NCBI GenBank assembly: GCA_002438635.1 | Contig: DJPX01000018.1 | Span: forward strand, 59,994 to 123,993 | DNA from: Bacteroidales bacterium UBA6401 | Lineage (GTDB): Bacteria; Bacteroidota; Bacteroidia; Bacteroidales; UBA932 | Direction: 5' to 3' | Length of the DNA stretch: 64,000 nucleotides | Shown here: piece after piece, positions 34,833 to 43,361 of the stretch | How the letters are laid out: the number at the start of each line of letters is the position of its first letter | How positions within the stretch are numbered: the first letter of the stretch is position 1 | Position numbers and translations under genes: made by a program | Notes under the pieces: model-generated | Database searches by the model: none | What the model was told of the DNA's origin: nothing | The model's input: only the letters and a program-made list of their open reading frames with translations

Positions 34833-35729
34833 ATGAAAAAAGCACATATTTTTCCTGGCCAAGGCTCGCAATTTACGGGTATGGGCAAGTCCCTATACGA
34901 TAGTTCCGCCAAGTCTAGAGAACTTATGGAAAGAGCTAACGAGATACTCGGGTTTAGATTGACAGACATAATGTTCCAAGGCAGCGCCGAGGATTTGAAA
35001 AGCACTGAAGTGACACAGCCTGCAGTTTTCTTACATTCTGTCGTAGCTGAGAATTGCACCGAAATGGAGAAGCCGGACATGGTTGCAGGGCACTCCCTTG
35101 GAGAATTCTCTGCATTGGTCGCTTGCGGTGCACTTGACTTTGAAGACGCACTTAAACTTGTGAGTAAAAGAGCGTCCGCCATGCAAGAATGTTGCGAAAA
35201 ACACCCTGGAGCTATGGCTGCGATAATTGGCCTACCCGTAGAAGATATTGAAAGCGTATGTTCGGAAATATCTTCTGAAAATAGAGGTATAGTACTGGCA
35301 GCCAATTATAATAGCCCACTGCAGACTGTTATTTCCGGTGAAAAAGAATGTGTTTCTCTTGCCTGCGAGAGATTAAAAGAAAAGGGCGCAAAGCGCGCAC
35401 TTATGCTTAATGTCAGTGGTGCTTTCCACTCTCCGCTTATGGAACAGGCTCGTCATTCACTTTCTGAAGCCATAGACAAGTGCACCTTTCATACTCCGAG
35501 CATTCCTATATATCAGAATGTAAGCGCTATAGCACAGACAGATCCACTTATCATAAAAAGTAATCTATTAGCGCAACTGACTTCTCCAGTAAGGTGGAGT
35601 CAGACCATTTGCAATATGGTAAAGGATGGTGCAAGAGAATTCACGGAAGTAGGCCCGGGGAATGTCCTTCAAGGACTCGTGTCTCGTATAGTAAATAATA
35701 ATACAATAACAATCAAAGGAATACAATAA
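34833..35729 (+). CDS. fabD: Malonyl-CoA:ACP transacylase
   Basis: FabD loads malonyl groups onto acyl carrier protein for fatty acid synthesis. The 298-residue product has the GQGSQ motif (residues 8-12), the nucleophile elbow GHSLGEFSALVACG (Ser about residue 89), the Arg of the malonyl-binding site near residue 114 (SKRASAMQE), the active-site His in SGAFHSPLM (about 200) and the C-terminal GPGNVLQGL. It is not clustered with other fab genes. It is followed 17 nt later by nifJ, so the two may share a transcript. Confidence 0.95.
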   Translation: MKKAHIFPGQGSQFTGMGKSLYDSSAKSRELMERANEILGFRLTDIMFQGSAEDLKSTEVTQPAVFLHSVVAENCTEMEKPDMVAGHSLGEFSALVACGALDFEDALKLVSKRASAMQECCEKHPGAMAAIIGLPVEDIESVCSEISSENRGIVLAANYNSPLQTVISGEKECVSLACERLKEKGAKRALMLNVSGAFHSPLMEQARHSLSEAIDKCTFHTPSIPIYQNVSAIAQTDPLIIKSNLLAQLTSPVRWSQTICNMVKDGAREFTEVGPGNVLQGLVSRIVNNNTITIKGIQ

Positions 35730-35746
35730 ACTTAATACATAACACT

Positions 35747-38700
35747 ATGTCGAAAGAAAAGAAATTTATTACCTGTGATGGTAATCAGGCTGCAAGTAAC
35801 ATCGCCTACCTTTTTAGCGAGAATGCAGCTATATATCCCATCACGCCTTCATCTACCATGGCTGAAAATGTAGATGAATGGTCGGCTGCCGGCAAAAAGA
35901 ATCTTTGGGGGGAAACTGTAAAAGTTACGGAAATGCAGAGTGAGGCCGGTGCCGCTGGTGCAGTACATGGTTCACTTCAAGCAGGTGCACTGACTAGCAC
36001 ATTTACAGCTTCACAAGGACTTTTGTTAATGATTCCTAACATGTACAAGATAGCAGGCGAAATGCTCCCTGCCGTTTTCCATGTTTCAGCACGTGCTCTT
36101 GCTAGCCATGCACTTTCAATTTTCGGTGACCATCAAGATGTTATGGCATGCCGCCAGACTGGCTTTGCTATGCTCGCATCTGGTTCTGTCCAAGAAGCTC
36201 AAGATATGGCTGCGGTAGCACATCTATCCACCATAAAAAGTAGCATTCCATTCCTGCACTTCTTCGATGGCTTCCGTACTTCACATGAAATACAAAAGAT
36301 CGAACTGCTCGATGAAGAGGATCTAAAAGGTATGGTTAGCGAAAAAGCCCTTAAAGCTTTCCGCGATCGTGCACTCAACCCTGAAACTCCTGTAACCCGT
36401 GGTACAGCGCAGAATGGTGACGTTTATTTTCAGGCTGTAGAATCTAGAAATCAGGCATACGATGCTATCCCTGACATAGTAGCTCGCTATATGGGGGAAA
36501 TCGGAGAAGTTTCCGGCCGCCAATACCGTCCATTCGATTATTACGGAGCTCCTGACGCTGAAAATATCATAGTAGCAATGGGTTCTGTAACTGAGACCAT
36601 TCGCGAAACCATAGATTACCTTCGTGAGCGTGGTCGCAAATATGGTGTTGTTTCCGTTCACCTATACCGTCCTTTCAGTGCTAAATATCTTTTGAAAGTA
36701 CTTCCTAAGACTGTCAAAAAGATTGCAGTTCTTGATCGCACAAAAGAACCTGGTTCACTCGGAGAACCTCTATACTTAGATATCAAGACTGTTTTCCAGG
36801 GACAGGCCAATTCCCCTGTAATCGTAGGCGGTCGTTACGGACTTTCTAGCAAAGACACTACTCCGGCACAAATCATCGCCGTTTACGACAATCTGGAGCA
36901 GAAAGAACCTAAGAACGATTTCACAATCGGTATCGTAGATGATGTTACCTTTAAGAGCCTTCCTATCAAAACTGAAGTCAGTATCGTAAAACCAGGCACT
37001 ACTGAATGTAAATTCTATGGTCTGGGCTCTGATGGTACCGTAGGTGCTAATAAGAACACTATCAAGATTATAGGTTCTCATACAGATCTTTACAGCCAAG
37101 CATATTTCGACTATGATTCAAAGAAATCAGGTGGTTATACTTGTTCACACCTTCGCTTCGGTCAGAAGCCTATACATGCTCCATATCTAGTTAACACACC
37201 TGATTTTGTAGCATGTCATGTTCCATCATACCTAGAGAAATATGATGTACTTAAAGGAATTAAAGAAGGTGGTTCATTCCTTCTTAACTCACTATGGAAC
37301 GAAGAAGAGACACTTGAACGCCTCCCAGATCATGTAAAGGCTGTCATCGGTCGCAAGCATATCAATCTCTACATCATTAACGCTACCAAGATAGCTGCAG
37401 AGATAGGTCTTGGCGGACGTACAAACACTATTCTTCAGAGTGCATTCTTCCGTATCACAGGAATTATCCCTGTCGATGATGCAGTAAAATATATGAAAGC
37501 AGCAGCTCTTAAAAGTTATGGCAAGAAAGGCGAGAATGTCGTAAACATGAACTATGCTGCTATCGATCGAGGCGGAGAATATGTAAAAGTAGAAGTTCCT
37601 GCTGAATGGGCAGAAATCACAGCTAAGTTCGTTAACCATAATGCAGAGCGCCTTGCAACACCATTTGTAAAGGAAATCGCAGACAAAGTTAACGCTCAAG
37701 AGGGTGATTCTCTACCGGTTAGCGCCTTCCTTCCATATATGGATGGAACCATGCCTAATGGAACAGCCGCTTACGAAAAACGTGGAATTGCCGTAAATGT
37801 TCCTGTATGGGACCCTGCAAAGTGTATTCAGTGTAACACCTGTGCATTTGTCTGCCCACACGCTGCTATTCGTCCGTTCCTTCTTACCGAAGAGGAACTT
37901 AAGAACGCTCCAAAGGGTCTCAAATATGCTGATGGAAAGGCCAATCTTAAAGAATACAAATATGCACTTTCAGTTTCCGTAGCTGATTGTACAGGATGTG
38001 GAAACTGTGTAGATGTATGTCTAGCAAAAGACAAAGCCCTTAGCCTAGCCCCTTACATCGATAACACAGCCGAACAAGAGAATTTCGATTATCTTAATGC
38101 CAAGGTGGGCTACAAGAGAGTTCTCGATCCTAAGAGCAATATGAAGAACGCACAATTCTCTCAGCCTCTATTCGAGTTCAGCGGTGCTTGTGCAGGATGC
38201 GGTGAAACCCCTTATATCAAGAACATTACCCAGTTATTCGGGGATCACATGATGATTGCCAATGCTACCGGGTGCTCTTCAATCTATGGAGCTTCATTCC
38301 CATCAAGTCCATACTGCACCAATGCACAAGGACATGGTCCTGCTTGGCAGAACTCTCTATTCGAGGACTTCTGCGAATTCGGACTAGGTATGAGACTCGG
38401 CTCTGAGCGAATACGCGAAACTGTAGCCTCGCTCATGAAAAAAGGGCTCGAGTGCGAATGCTGCTCTGACGAGATGAAGGTACTCTTCCAGCAATGGCTA
38501 GATAATCGTTCAGACTACGCTGTAACACGAGATATAACTGACAAACTTGTTCCACTAATGGAAGCGTGCGGATGCGACACTTGCAAGAGCCTTCTAGCGC
38601 TTAAACAATACATTCCAGCTCGTAGTCAATGGATTATCGGTGGCGATGGTGCCTCTTACGATATTGGTTACGGCGGACTTGACCACGTATTGGCTTCCGG

Positions 38701-39271
38701 AGAAAATGTCAACATACTCGTACTTGATACTGAAGTTTACTCTAATACCGGAGGACAAGCATCCAAGGCCACACCAGCAGGTGCAATCGCAAAATTTGCA
38801 GCCAGTGGCAAGAAGATACGCAAGAAGGACCTTGGAATGATGGCTATGAGTTATGGTTATGTATATGTAGCACAAGTAGCTATGGGCGCAAGTCCTGTTC
38901 AATATATGAATGCCATAAAAGAAGCCGAGGCTTACGATGGTCCATCACTTATCATAGCCTACGCACCTTGTATCAACCACGGTCTTAAGGCTGGTATGGG
39001 ACTAAGCCAGAAGGAAGAGAAGTTAGCCGTAGAATGTGGTTATTGGCATCTGTATAGATACAACCCTGCTCTTGAGGAACAAGGCAAGAAAGCATTCTCG
39101 CTTGATAGCAAAGAGCCTGACTGGAGCAAATTCCAGGGATTCCTTCAAGGAGAAGTTCGTTTCTCTTCTCTTGTGAAGCTTTATCCTGAAAGGGCAGCAG
39201 AACTCCTTGAAAAGACAGAGGAATACGCTAAGATACGCTATAACAACTACAAGAAGTTGTCTATGGAGTAA
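35747..39271 (+). CDS. nifJ: Pyruvate:ferredoxin (flavodoxin) oxidoreductase, single-chain
   Basis: The enzyme oxidises pyruvate to acetyl-CoA and CO2 and reduces ferredoxin, a central step of anaerobic metabolism. The 1174-residue protein has all domains in one chain: the N-terminal pyrimidine-binding domain (ITPSSTMAENVDEW), a gamma-type domain (about residues 420-620), two 4Fe-4S motifs (CIQCNTCAFVCP about 694 and CTGCGNCVDVC about 748), a proximal cluster motif CAGCGETPY (about 817) and the thiamine diphosphate site GGDGASYDIGYGG with the NTGGQ motif. Codon choice is more biased than in the neighbours, as in a highly expressed gene. Confidence 0.96.
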   Translation: MSKEKKFITCDGNQAASNIAYLFSENAAIYPITPSSTMAENVDEWSAAGKKNLWGETVKVTEMQSEAGAAGAVHGSLQAGALTSTFTASQGLLLMIPNMYKIAGEMLPAVFHVSARALASHALSIFGDHQDVMACRQTGFAMLASGSVQEAQDMAAVAHLSTIKSSIPFLHFFDGFRTSHEIQKIELLDEEDLKGMVSEKALKAFRDRALNPETPVTRGTAQNGDVYFQAVESRNQAYDAIPDIVARYMGEIGEVSGRQYRPFDYYGAPDAENIIVAMGSVTETIRETIDYLRERGRKYGVVSVHLYRPFSAKYLLKVLPKTVKKIAVLDRTKEPGSLGEPLYLDIKTVFQGQANSPVIVGGRYGLSSKDTTPAQIIAVYDNLEQKEPKNDFTIGIVDDVTFKSLPIKTEVSIVKPGTTECKFYGLGSDGTVGANKNTIKIIGSHTDLYSQAYFDYDSKKSGGYTCSHLRFGQKPIHAPYLVNTPDFVACHVPSYLEKYDVLKGIKEGGSFLLNSLWNEEETLERLPDHVKAVIGRKHINLYIINATKIAAEIGLGGRTNTILQSAFFRITGIIPVDDAVKYMKAAALKSYGKKGENVVNMNYAAIDRGGEYVKVEVPAEWAEITAKFVNHNAERLATPFVKEIADKVNAQEGDSLPVSAFLPYMDGTMPNGTAAYEKRGIAVNVPVWDPAKCIQCNTCAFVCPHAAIRPFLLTEEELKNAPKGLKYADGKANLKEYKYALSVSVADCTGCGNCVDVCLAKDKALSLAPYIDNTAEQENFDYLNAKVGYKRVLDPKSNMKNAQFSQPLFEFSGACAGCGETPYIKNITQLFGDHMMIANATGCSSIYGASFPSSPYCTNAQGHGPAWQNSLFEDFCEFGLGMRLGSERIRETVASLMKKGLECECCSDEMKVLFQQWLDNRSDYAVTRDITDKLVPLMEACGCDTCKSLLALKQYIPARSQWIIGGDGASYDIGYGGLDHVLASGENVNILVLDTEVYSNTGGQASKATPAGAIAKFAASGKKIRKKDLGMMAMSYGYVYVAQVAMGASPVQYMNAIKEAEAYDGPSLIIAYAPCINHGLKAGMGLSQKEEKLAVECGYWHLYRYNPALEEQGKKAFSLDSKEPDWSKFQGFLQGEVRFSSLVKLYPERAAELLEKTEEYAKIRYNNYKKLSME

Positions 39272-40533
39272 TCGTCTTCCTTGAAAAGAGAAAATTTATT
39301 GATTATCGAGGCAATTTCGGGATCGAGATTGCCTCGATATTTATATGATGGTTCCATCTGCACAGCCTTTTTAAGTTGTTCAACCGCTTGCGCCTCAAGC
39401 CCCCTTCTAGAATAGGCTAACGCTAAAAGATAATGGATGCCGGCAGACTCGTATGGTAAAGACTCCAAAAGATTAGATGCAGTCGCATTATATTCAAGCG
39501 AAAGATATGCTAGGGCTGTGTTATAATCTTCATAAGGCGCAAGCAATTCCAGCGCCCTCTCCCACTCCCGTTCACTCAATGCCTTAATCCCAGCACTATA
39601 AGTAGTATCATCCGGGTGAGTTTCAAGTAAATTTCTATCCAATAGCGTACTTAATGAACTAACATAGTAGGTTATAGGGGAAGACACAGGAAAATGGTAT
39701 ATTACCTTTTTCCCATCATATATTTGAGTGCGTATAGTGAGTGTGAACTTACTTAGATTCCTTCGTGAAGGTATGCTCTGGGTATACACATAAACAAACC
39801 GCTGCGCCTTTGACTTACCAGTAGCGTCATCTCTAATTTCAGAGCCGGCCAATGGATTTGTCAACAATTTTTTACGCACACTCTCCTGCCTTGCAACCTT
39901 ATGAGCATTGTACTGAACCAGCCAGTTTCTGCGAAAATGCTTTTCTAGTTCGCTCTCACTTAAATCGCACACAGGAAAACGCTGCGAAAAAGCTTCACTT
40001 TGAATACGATCGACAAAAAATGAACTATCTCGACGTATTCCATTCATATAATCCTCATATCTGCCATAGGCACGAAGTTGTGAGCGTCGAAAATCATATC
40101 CTGTAAGATATACCGGGGCCAATGGAATCGAATCATTATCAAAATGAACCATTGGGAAAAAACGTAACTGCCAAGAAGGGTCTTGAAGAGAGTCGGATGC
40201 CACTATCATAAAATCGAAATTCACTAGACCATGCCTTTCGGCCGTATTGCGAAATCGCGCTATAATAATGGCTGCATCCAAATCTTCGCTTCCCATAGTT
40301 TCCCCCGTTATGGAATCTCTTACCGTTCGCAAGGCAAAAAGACCATCTTCGTCCGCCTTTTGAACTCGTGATTGGCCACCGTAACGCTGCAACTCCTTTT
40401 CACTGGGAAGTGACAAAGACGAATTCAAAGATTTAGAACGGATTTTCGACAACTTCATTGAAGCCGAGCACGAACTAAAAATAATAGAAACCGCTCCACA
40501 AAGAAGAAGTAAATAAGTAAAAGAAGTTTTCAT
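39247..40533 (-). CDS. TPR-containing lipoprotein of unknown function
   Basis: The 428-residue product has a lipoprotein signal (LCGAVSIIFSSC, Cys about residue 22) and a long domain with no motif that I recognise. The C-terminal region (about residues 320-405) looks like tetratricopeptide helices (SAGIKALSEREWERALELL; AGIHYLLALAYSRRGLEAQAVEQLKKAVQ with key AYSRRGLEAQA). Its last 25 nt overlap the end of nifJ on the other strand. It starts 22 nt after the HTH-only LysR gene and probably shares its transcript. Confidence 0.72.
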   Translation of the reverse strand: MKTSFTYLLLLCGAVSIIFSSCSASMKLSKIRSKSLNSSLSLPSEKELQRYGGQSRVQKADEDGLFALRTVRDSITGETMGSEDLDAAIIIARFRNTAERHGLVNFDFMIVASDSLQDPSWQLRFFPMVHFDNDSIPLAPVYLTGYDFRRSQLRAYGRYEDYMNGIRRDSSFFVDRIQSEAFSQRFPVCDLSESELEKHFRRNWLVQYNAHKVARQESVRKKLLTNPLAGSEIRDDATGKSKAQRFVYVYTQSIPSRRNLSKFTLTIRTQIYDGKKVIYHFPVSSPITYYVSSLSTLLDRNLLETHPDDTTYSAGIKALSEREWERALELLAPYEDYNTALAYLSLEYNATASNLLESLPYESAGIHYLLALAYSRRGLEAQAVEQLKKAVQMEPSYKYRGNLDPEIASIINKFSLFKEDDYSIDNFL

Positions 40534-40555
40534 AGTATTTTTAATTAAAGTATTG

Positions 40556-40909
40556 TCAATCAGATTTTAGTTTAAGATGTATATCGTCGGCCCATGACCA
40601 TATTTGTATTACTTTTCCGCTGTCAAGGGTCAATTCCATCGGCTTAGGGTTTGTATTTGAAAAAGCCAAATTGGCCGCATCGTACCAATGCAAAATCTGC
40701 TCAGAGTACTCTCTAAAAACCTTACCTTGTGAAGTGAGTAAAACCCTTCCTCCTTTTCTTTCAAAGAGTTTAACGCCTAACGCTCCTTCCAGTTCCGCAA
40801 TGTTCTGACTTATGGCAGGCTGACTCACTCCAAGTTCCCTTGCAGCAAGCGTAAAGCTCAGCGTTATGCACACTTTTTCAAATACTCTTAATCGAAAATC
40901 ATCCAACAT
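40556..40909 (-). CDS. LysR-type HTH protein without effector domain
   Basis: The 117-residue product (ATG 40907-40909; an in-frame TTG lies 9 nt upstream) contains a complete LysR winged-helix DNA-binding domain: LRVFEKVCITLSFTLAARELGVSQPAISQNIAELEGALGVKLFERKGG, with the key part ARELGVSQPAISQNIAELE at about residues 24-42. After the linker helix there are only about 40 residues, so the periplasmic-binding-like effector domain is absent. Short proteins of this type exist in Bacteroidota and may dimerise through the linker helix. It is divergent from pncB and faces an inverted repeat at 41081-41101. Confidence 0.8.
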   Translation of the reverse strand: MLDDFRLRVFEKVCITLSFTLAARELGVSQPAISQNIAELEGALGVKLFERKGGRVLLTSQGKVFREYSEQILHWYDAANLAFSNTNPKPMELTLDSGKVIQIWSWADDIHLKLKSD

Positions 40910-41080
40910 ACGAGGCAAATATATGAAGTTTTCACATAATACGCATTAAAAAACGTCAAAATCACTACCATTGGCCCAAAAGATGGAAACTATCAAGACT
41001 GACACCGAATCCTCAAACAAAAGGCGAGCATTTTATAAGAAAAAATCACTATATTTACGAACTTTATACCTGTAAAGATT

Positions 41081-41101
41081 GGTTTTGACACTGTCAAGAC
41101 C
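41081..41101. promoter_or_regulatory. 21-bp palindrome, candidate operator of pncB
   Basis: Arms GGTTTTGACA and TGTCAAGACC flank a central C with one mismatched pair. It includes TTGACA...TGTCAA, an interrupted dyad of the T-N11-A style used by LysR proteins, and a LysR-HTH gene is adjacent. A NAD-related repressor is an alternative binder. Confidence 0.5.
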
Positions 41102-41188
41102 GAGAAACTACACCCGTTATGATATTTTGTAGTGTTTTCGAGTTTAAAAGGGCTCATAACTAAAAAAATATCAAAGGCAATATAATAT

Positions 41189-41300
41189 AACTTAGTAACG
41201 TAAAAAAATAAGTTGCGTTAGATTAGAATGAGATTTTAGAGGAAACAAAAAAGATTTACTAAGATGATGCAGGTTATTTTTTGAAGGTTACTTAATAAAT
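41189..41300 (+). repeat. UTR element copy B (5' leader of pncB)
   Basis: This is the most complete copy: CTTAGTAA (41191-41198), AAAATAAGTTGCGTTAGATT, GAGGAAACAAAAAAG, TTACTAAG (41256-41263), the core ATGATGCAGGTTATTTTTT (41264-41282) and a second possible partner CTTAATAA. It ends 14 nt before the pncB ATG. CTTAGTAA is perfectly complementary to TTACTAAG. Confidence 0.72.
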
Positions 41301-41313
41301 TGAAACAACTCAA

Positions 41314-42795
41314 ATGCTCAAAGACATCGCTTACTGTTCGGACAAATACCAATATACTATGGGAAAGTCCTTTCACGACTGTGGCAGCGAAAATAAGACT
41401 GCTGTTTTCAACCTCTTTTATAGAAAAGCACCTGAAAATAACAACTGGGCAGTAGTCAGTGGCGTGGACGAGGTCATAGAAATGGTGGAAAGTCTAGGGG
41501 GGAAAGATCCTGAATTCTTCGAAAAATTTCTTCCCGGTGAAGAATACGCCGAATTCCGCAAATACTTGAGCACCATGCATTTCACTGGTAATCTCTACGC
41601 TATGAGAGAGGGAGAAATAGCATTTCCTAACGAACCGATAATTATCGTCGAGGCTCCCCTTATCGAAGCTCAAGTACTAGAGACTCCCATGCTATGCATA
41701 ATGAACCACCAGATGGCTGTGGCGACAAAGGCATCGAGGGTATGTCGCGCAACGGAAAAGCCTGTCAGTGAATTCGGCTCCAGAAGGGCTCATGGTCCGT
41801 GGGCAGCCGTCTATGGGGCAAAGGCAGCCATCATTGCAGGATGTGCAGGGACCTCTAACATACTTACAGGCATTATGTTCGGATGTGGAAGCACCGGTAC
41901 CATGGCACATAGTTTTGTCAGTTCTTTCGGATGTACCGTGGAAGGCGAACACAAAGCATTCGATGCCTATATAAAAACACACCTTGGAGAGAACCTAATT
42001 CTACTTATCGATACATATAATACCCTTAAGTGCGGTCTCTTGAATGCCATTCGTACATTTAAGGAGAATGGCATAGACGACAATTACCCACACGGATATG
42101 GAATCAGACTGGATAGTGGTGACTTGGCCTATCTGTCCATAGAGGTTAGAAAAGTACTCGACGAAAATGGTCTTCATAATTGTAAAATATTTGCCACAAA
42201 TTCTTTAGACGAATATCTAATCTCAGATCTTGAAAAACAGGGTGCGCGCATAGACTGCTACGGAGTAGGCGATGCCATAGCCACCAGCAAAGCAGCACCA
42301 TGCTTTGGTAATGTATACAAACTTGTGCAACTGGATGGTACTCCCGTAATGAAAATGTCTGAAGACAGATCGAAGATGATTAACCCCGGATTTCAGATCA
42401 CATGGAGAATAAGTAAAAACTATCCGGAGGAAGTTTTCAAAATAGATGTAACTTGCCTAAGGGGCGATGATACAGACCAAGCCATATCCGGGGGGAAAAC
42501 CATAACGCTTTTCGATGAATTGGACAGATTTAAATACAAAACACTAATAGAAGGCGAATACACTGCACATCCTCTTCAAATACAGATGATAAAAGAAGGT
42601 AAACGGTGCATAGAGGAAAAGCCACTTTCCGAAAAGAAATCGTACTACAATGAAACGCTTGCACGATTCTCCCCTAGCGAAAAACGACTCATAAACCCCC
42701 ATTTTTTCAAAGTGGATATTTCGGATCAGCTTCTTAAAACAAAACTCGGAATCATCGAACGCTTGGTATCAGAAATAGAAAACTTTACAATATGA
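41314..42795 (+). CDS. pncB: Nicotinate phosphoribosyltransferase
   Basis: The enzyme makes nicotinate mononucleotide from nicotinate and PRPP in NAD salvage. The 493-residue product has the N-terminal CSDKYQYTMGKSF, the motif FGSRRAHGPWAAV (about residues 154-166), the phosphate-site segment GIRLDSGDLAYLS (about 263-275) and GVGDAIATSKAAP. These fit nicotinate rather than nicotinamide phosphoribosyltransferase. Its stop overlaps the pncA start by 4 nt. A long leader with a palindrome and a repeated structured element precedes it. Confidence 0.93.
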   Translation: MLKDIAYCSDKYQYTMGKSFHDCGSENKTAVFNLFYRKAPENNNWAVVSGVDEVIEMVESLGGKDPEFFEKFLPGEEYAEFRKYLSTMHFTGNLYAMREGEIAFPNEPIIIVEAPLIEAQVLETPMLCIMNHQMAVATKASRVCRATEKPVSEFGSRRAHGPWAAVYGAKAAIIAGCAGTSNILTGIMFGCGSTGTMAHSFVSSFGCTVEGEHKAFDAYIKTHLGENLILLIDTYNTLKCGLLNAIRTFKENGIDDNYPHGYGIRLDSGDLAYLSIEVRKVLDENGLHNCKIFATNSLDEYLISDLEKQGARIDCYGVGDAIATSKAAPCFGNVYKLVQLDGTPVMKMSEDRSKMINPGFQITWRISKNYPEEVFKIDVTCLRGDDTDQAISGGKTITLFDELDRFKYKTLIEGEYTAHPLQIQMIKEGKRCIEEKPLSEKKSYYNETLARFSPSEKRLINPHFFKVDISDQLLKTKLGIIERLVSEIENFTI

Positions 42796-43361
42796 ATAGA
42801 AACTCAGCCATTGTAGTAGTCGACATGCTCTACGATTTTATCGACGGCACTCTCGCCTGCCTTAACGCAGAGGATGCAGTTGAGCATACCGTCTCTTTTT
42901 TAAAGGCCAATGAAAACCATACATGGGGAAACCCACCAGTGCTGTTTATAAGAGACTGCCACCCATCCAACCACTGCTCATTCAAGTCTATGGGTGGGGA
43001 TTGGCCCGAACACTGCGTGGAAGGCACCCACGGCGCACAAATTCACGAAAAGTTACTTGGCTTTGTAAACGAAGACTTGACATTTTTCAAAGGAAAAGAC
43101 CCATCCAAGGAACAATACTCTGGAGCCGAGGGACTGAATGCCGCTTCTCAAACTCTTGTGGATGTACTGAACATACTTGATTGTGAAAACATCTATGTAT
43201 GCGGGATAGCAACAGAGTTCTGCGTTCTCAACACGGTAGAGGACCTGCTCAAAGCAGGATTTGCTGTAACTGTACTACAGGACTGTCTTGCGTATGTTAG
43301 CAAAGACGGACACGATGCCGCACTAAATGAAATGAAAAAGTCAGGAGCAAAAATAGTATGA
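42792..43361 (+). CDS. pncA: Nicotinamidase
   Basis: The enzyme hydrolyses nicotinamide to nicotinate, the substrate of the upstream pncB product. The 189-residue isochorismatase-fold protein has the catalytic Asp in AIVVVDMLYDFIDG (about residue 11), metal-binding residues in IRDCHPSNHCSF, a Lys in FFKGKDPSKEQYSG, and the nucleophilic Cys in GIATEFCVLNTVED (about 144). It overlaps both neighbours by 4 nt, giving a pncB-pncA-lipoprotein operon. The assignment rests on motif fit plus its operon partner. Confidence 0.92.
   Translation: MNRNSAIVVVDMLYDFIDGTLACLNAEDAVEHTVSFLKANENHTWGNPPVLFIRDCHPSNHCSFKSMGGDWPEHCVEGTHGAQIHEKLLGFVNEDLTFFKGKDPSKEQYSGAEGLNAASQTLVDVLNILDCENIYVCGIATEFCVLNTVEDLLKAGFAVTVLQDCLAYVSKDGHDAALNEMKKSGAKIV

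Larger units (their letters stand above)
40919..41313. other. 395-nt regulatory gap between the LysR-HTH gene and pncB
   Basis: I see no coding frame. The gap holds TCAAGAC half-sites (40993-40999, 41094-41100), a near-perfect palindrome (41081-41101), a possible -7 box TATATTTA (41050-41057) and copy B of the repeated UTR element (41189-41300). Confidence 0.6.

Noticed and set aside
34715..35305. 196-codon minus-strand frame over fabD
   Set aside because: Fully explained as antisense of fabD, which has all catalytic motifs on the plus strand.
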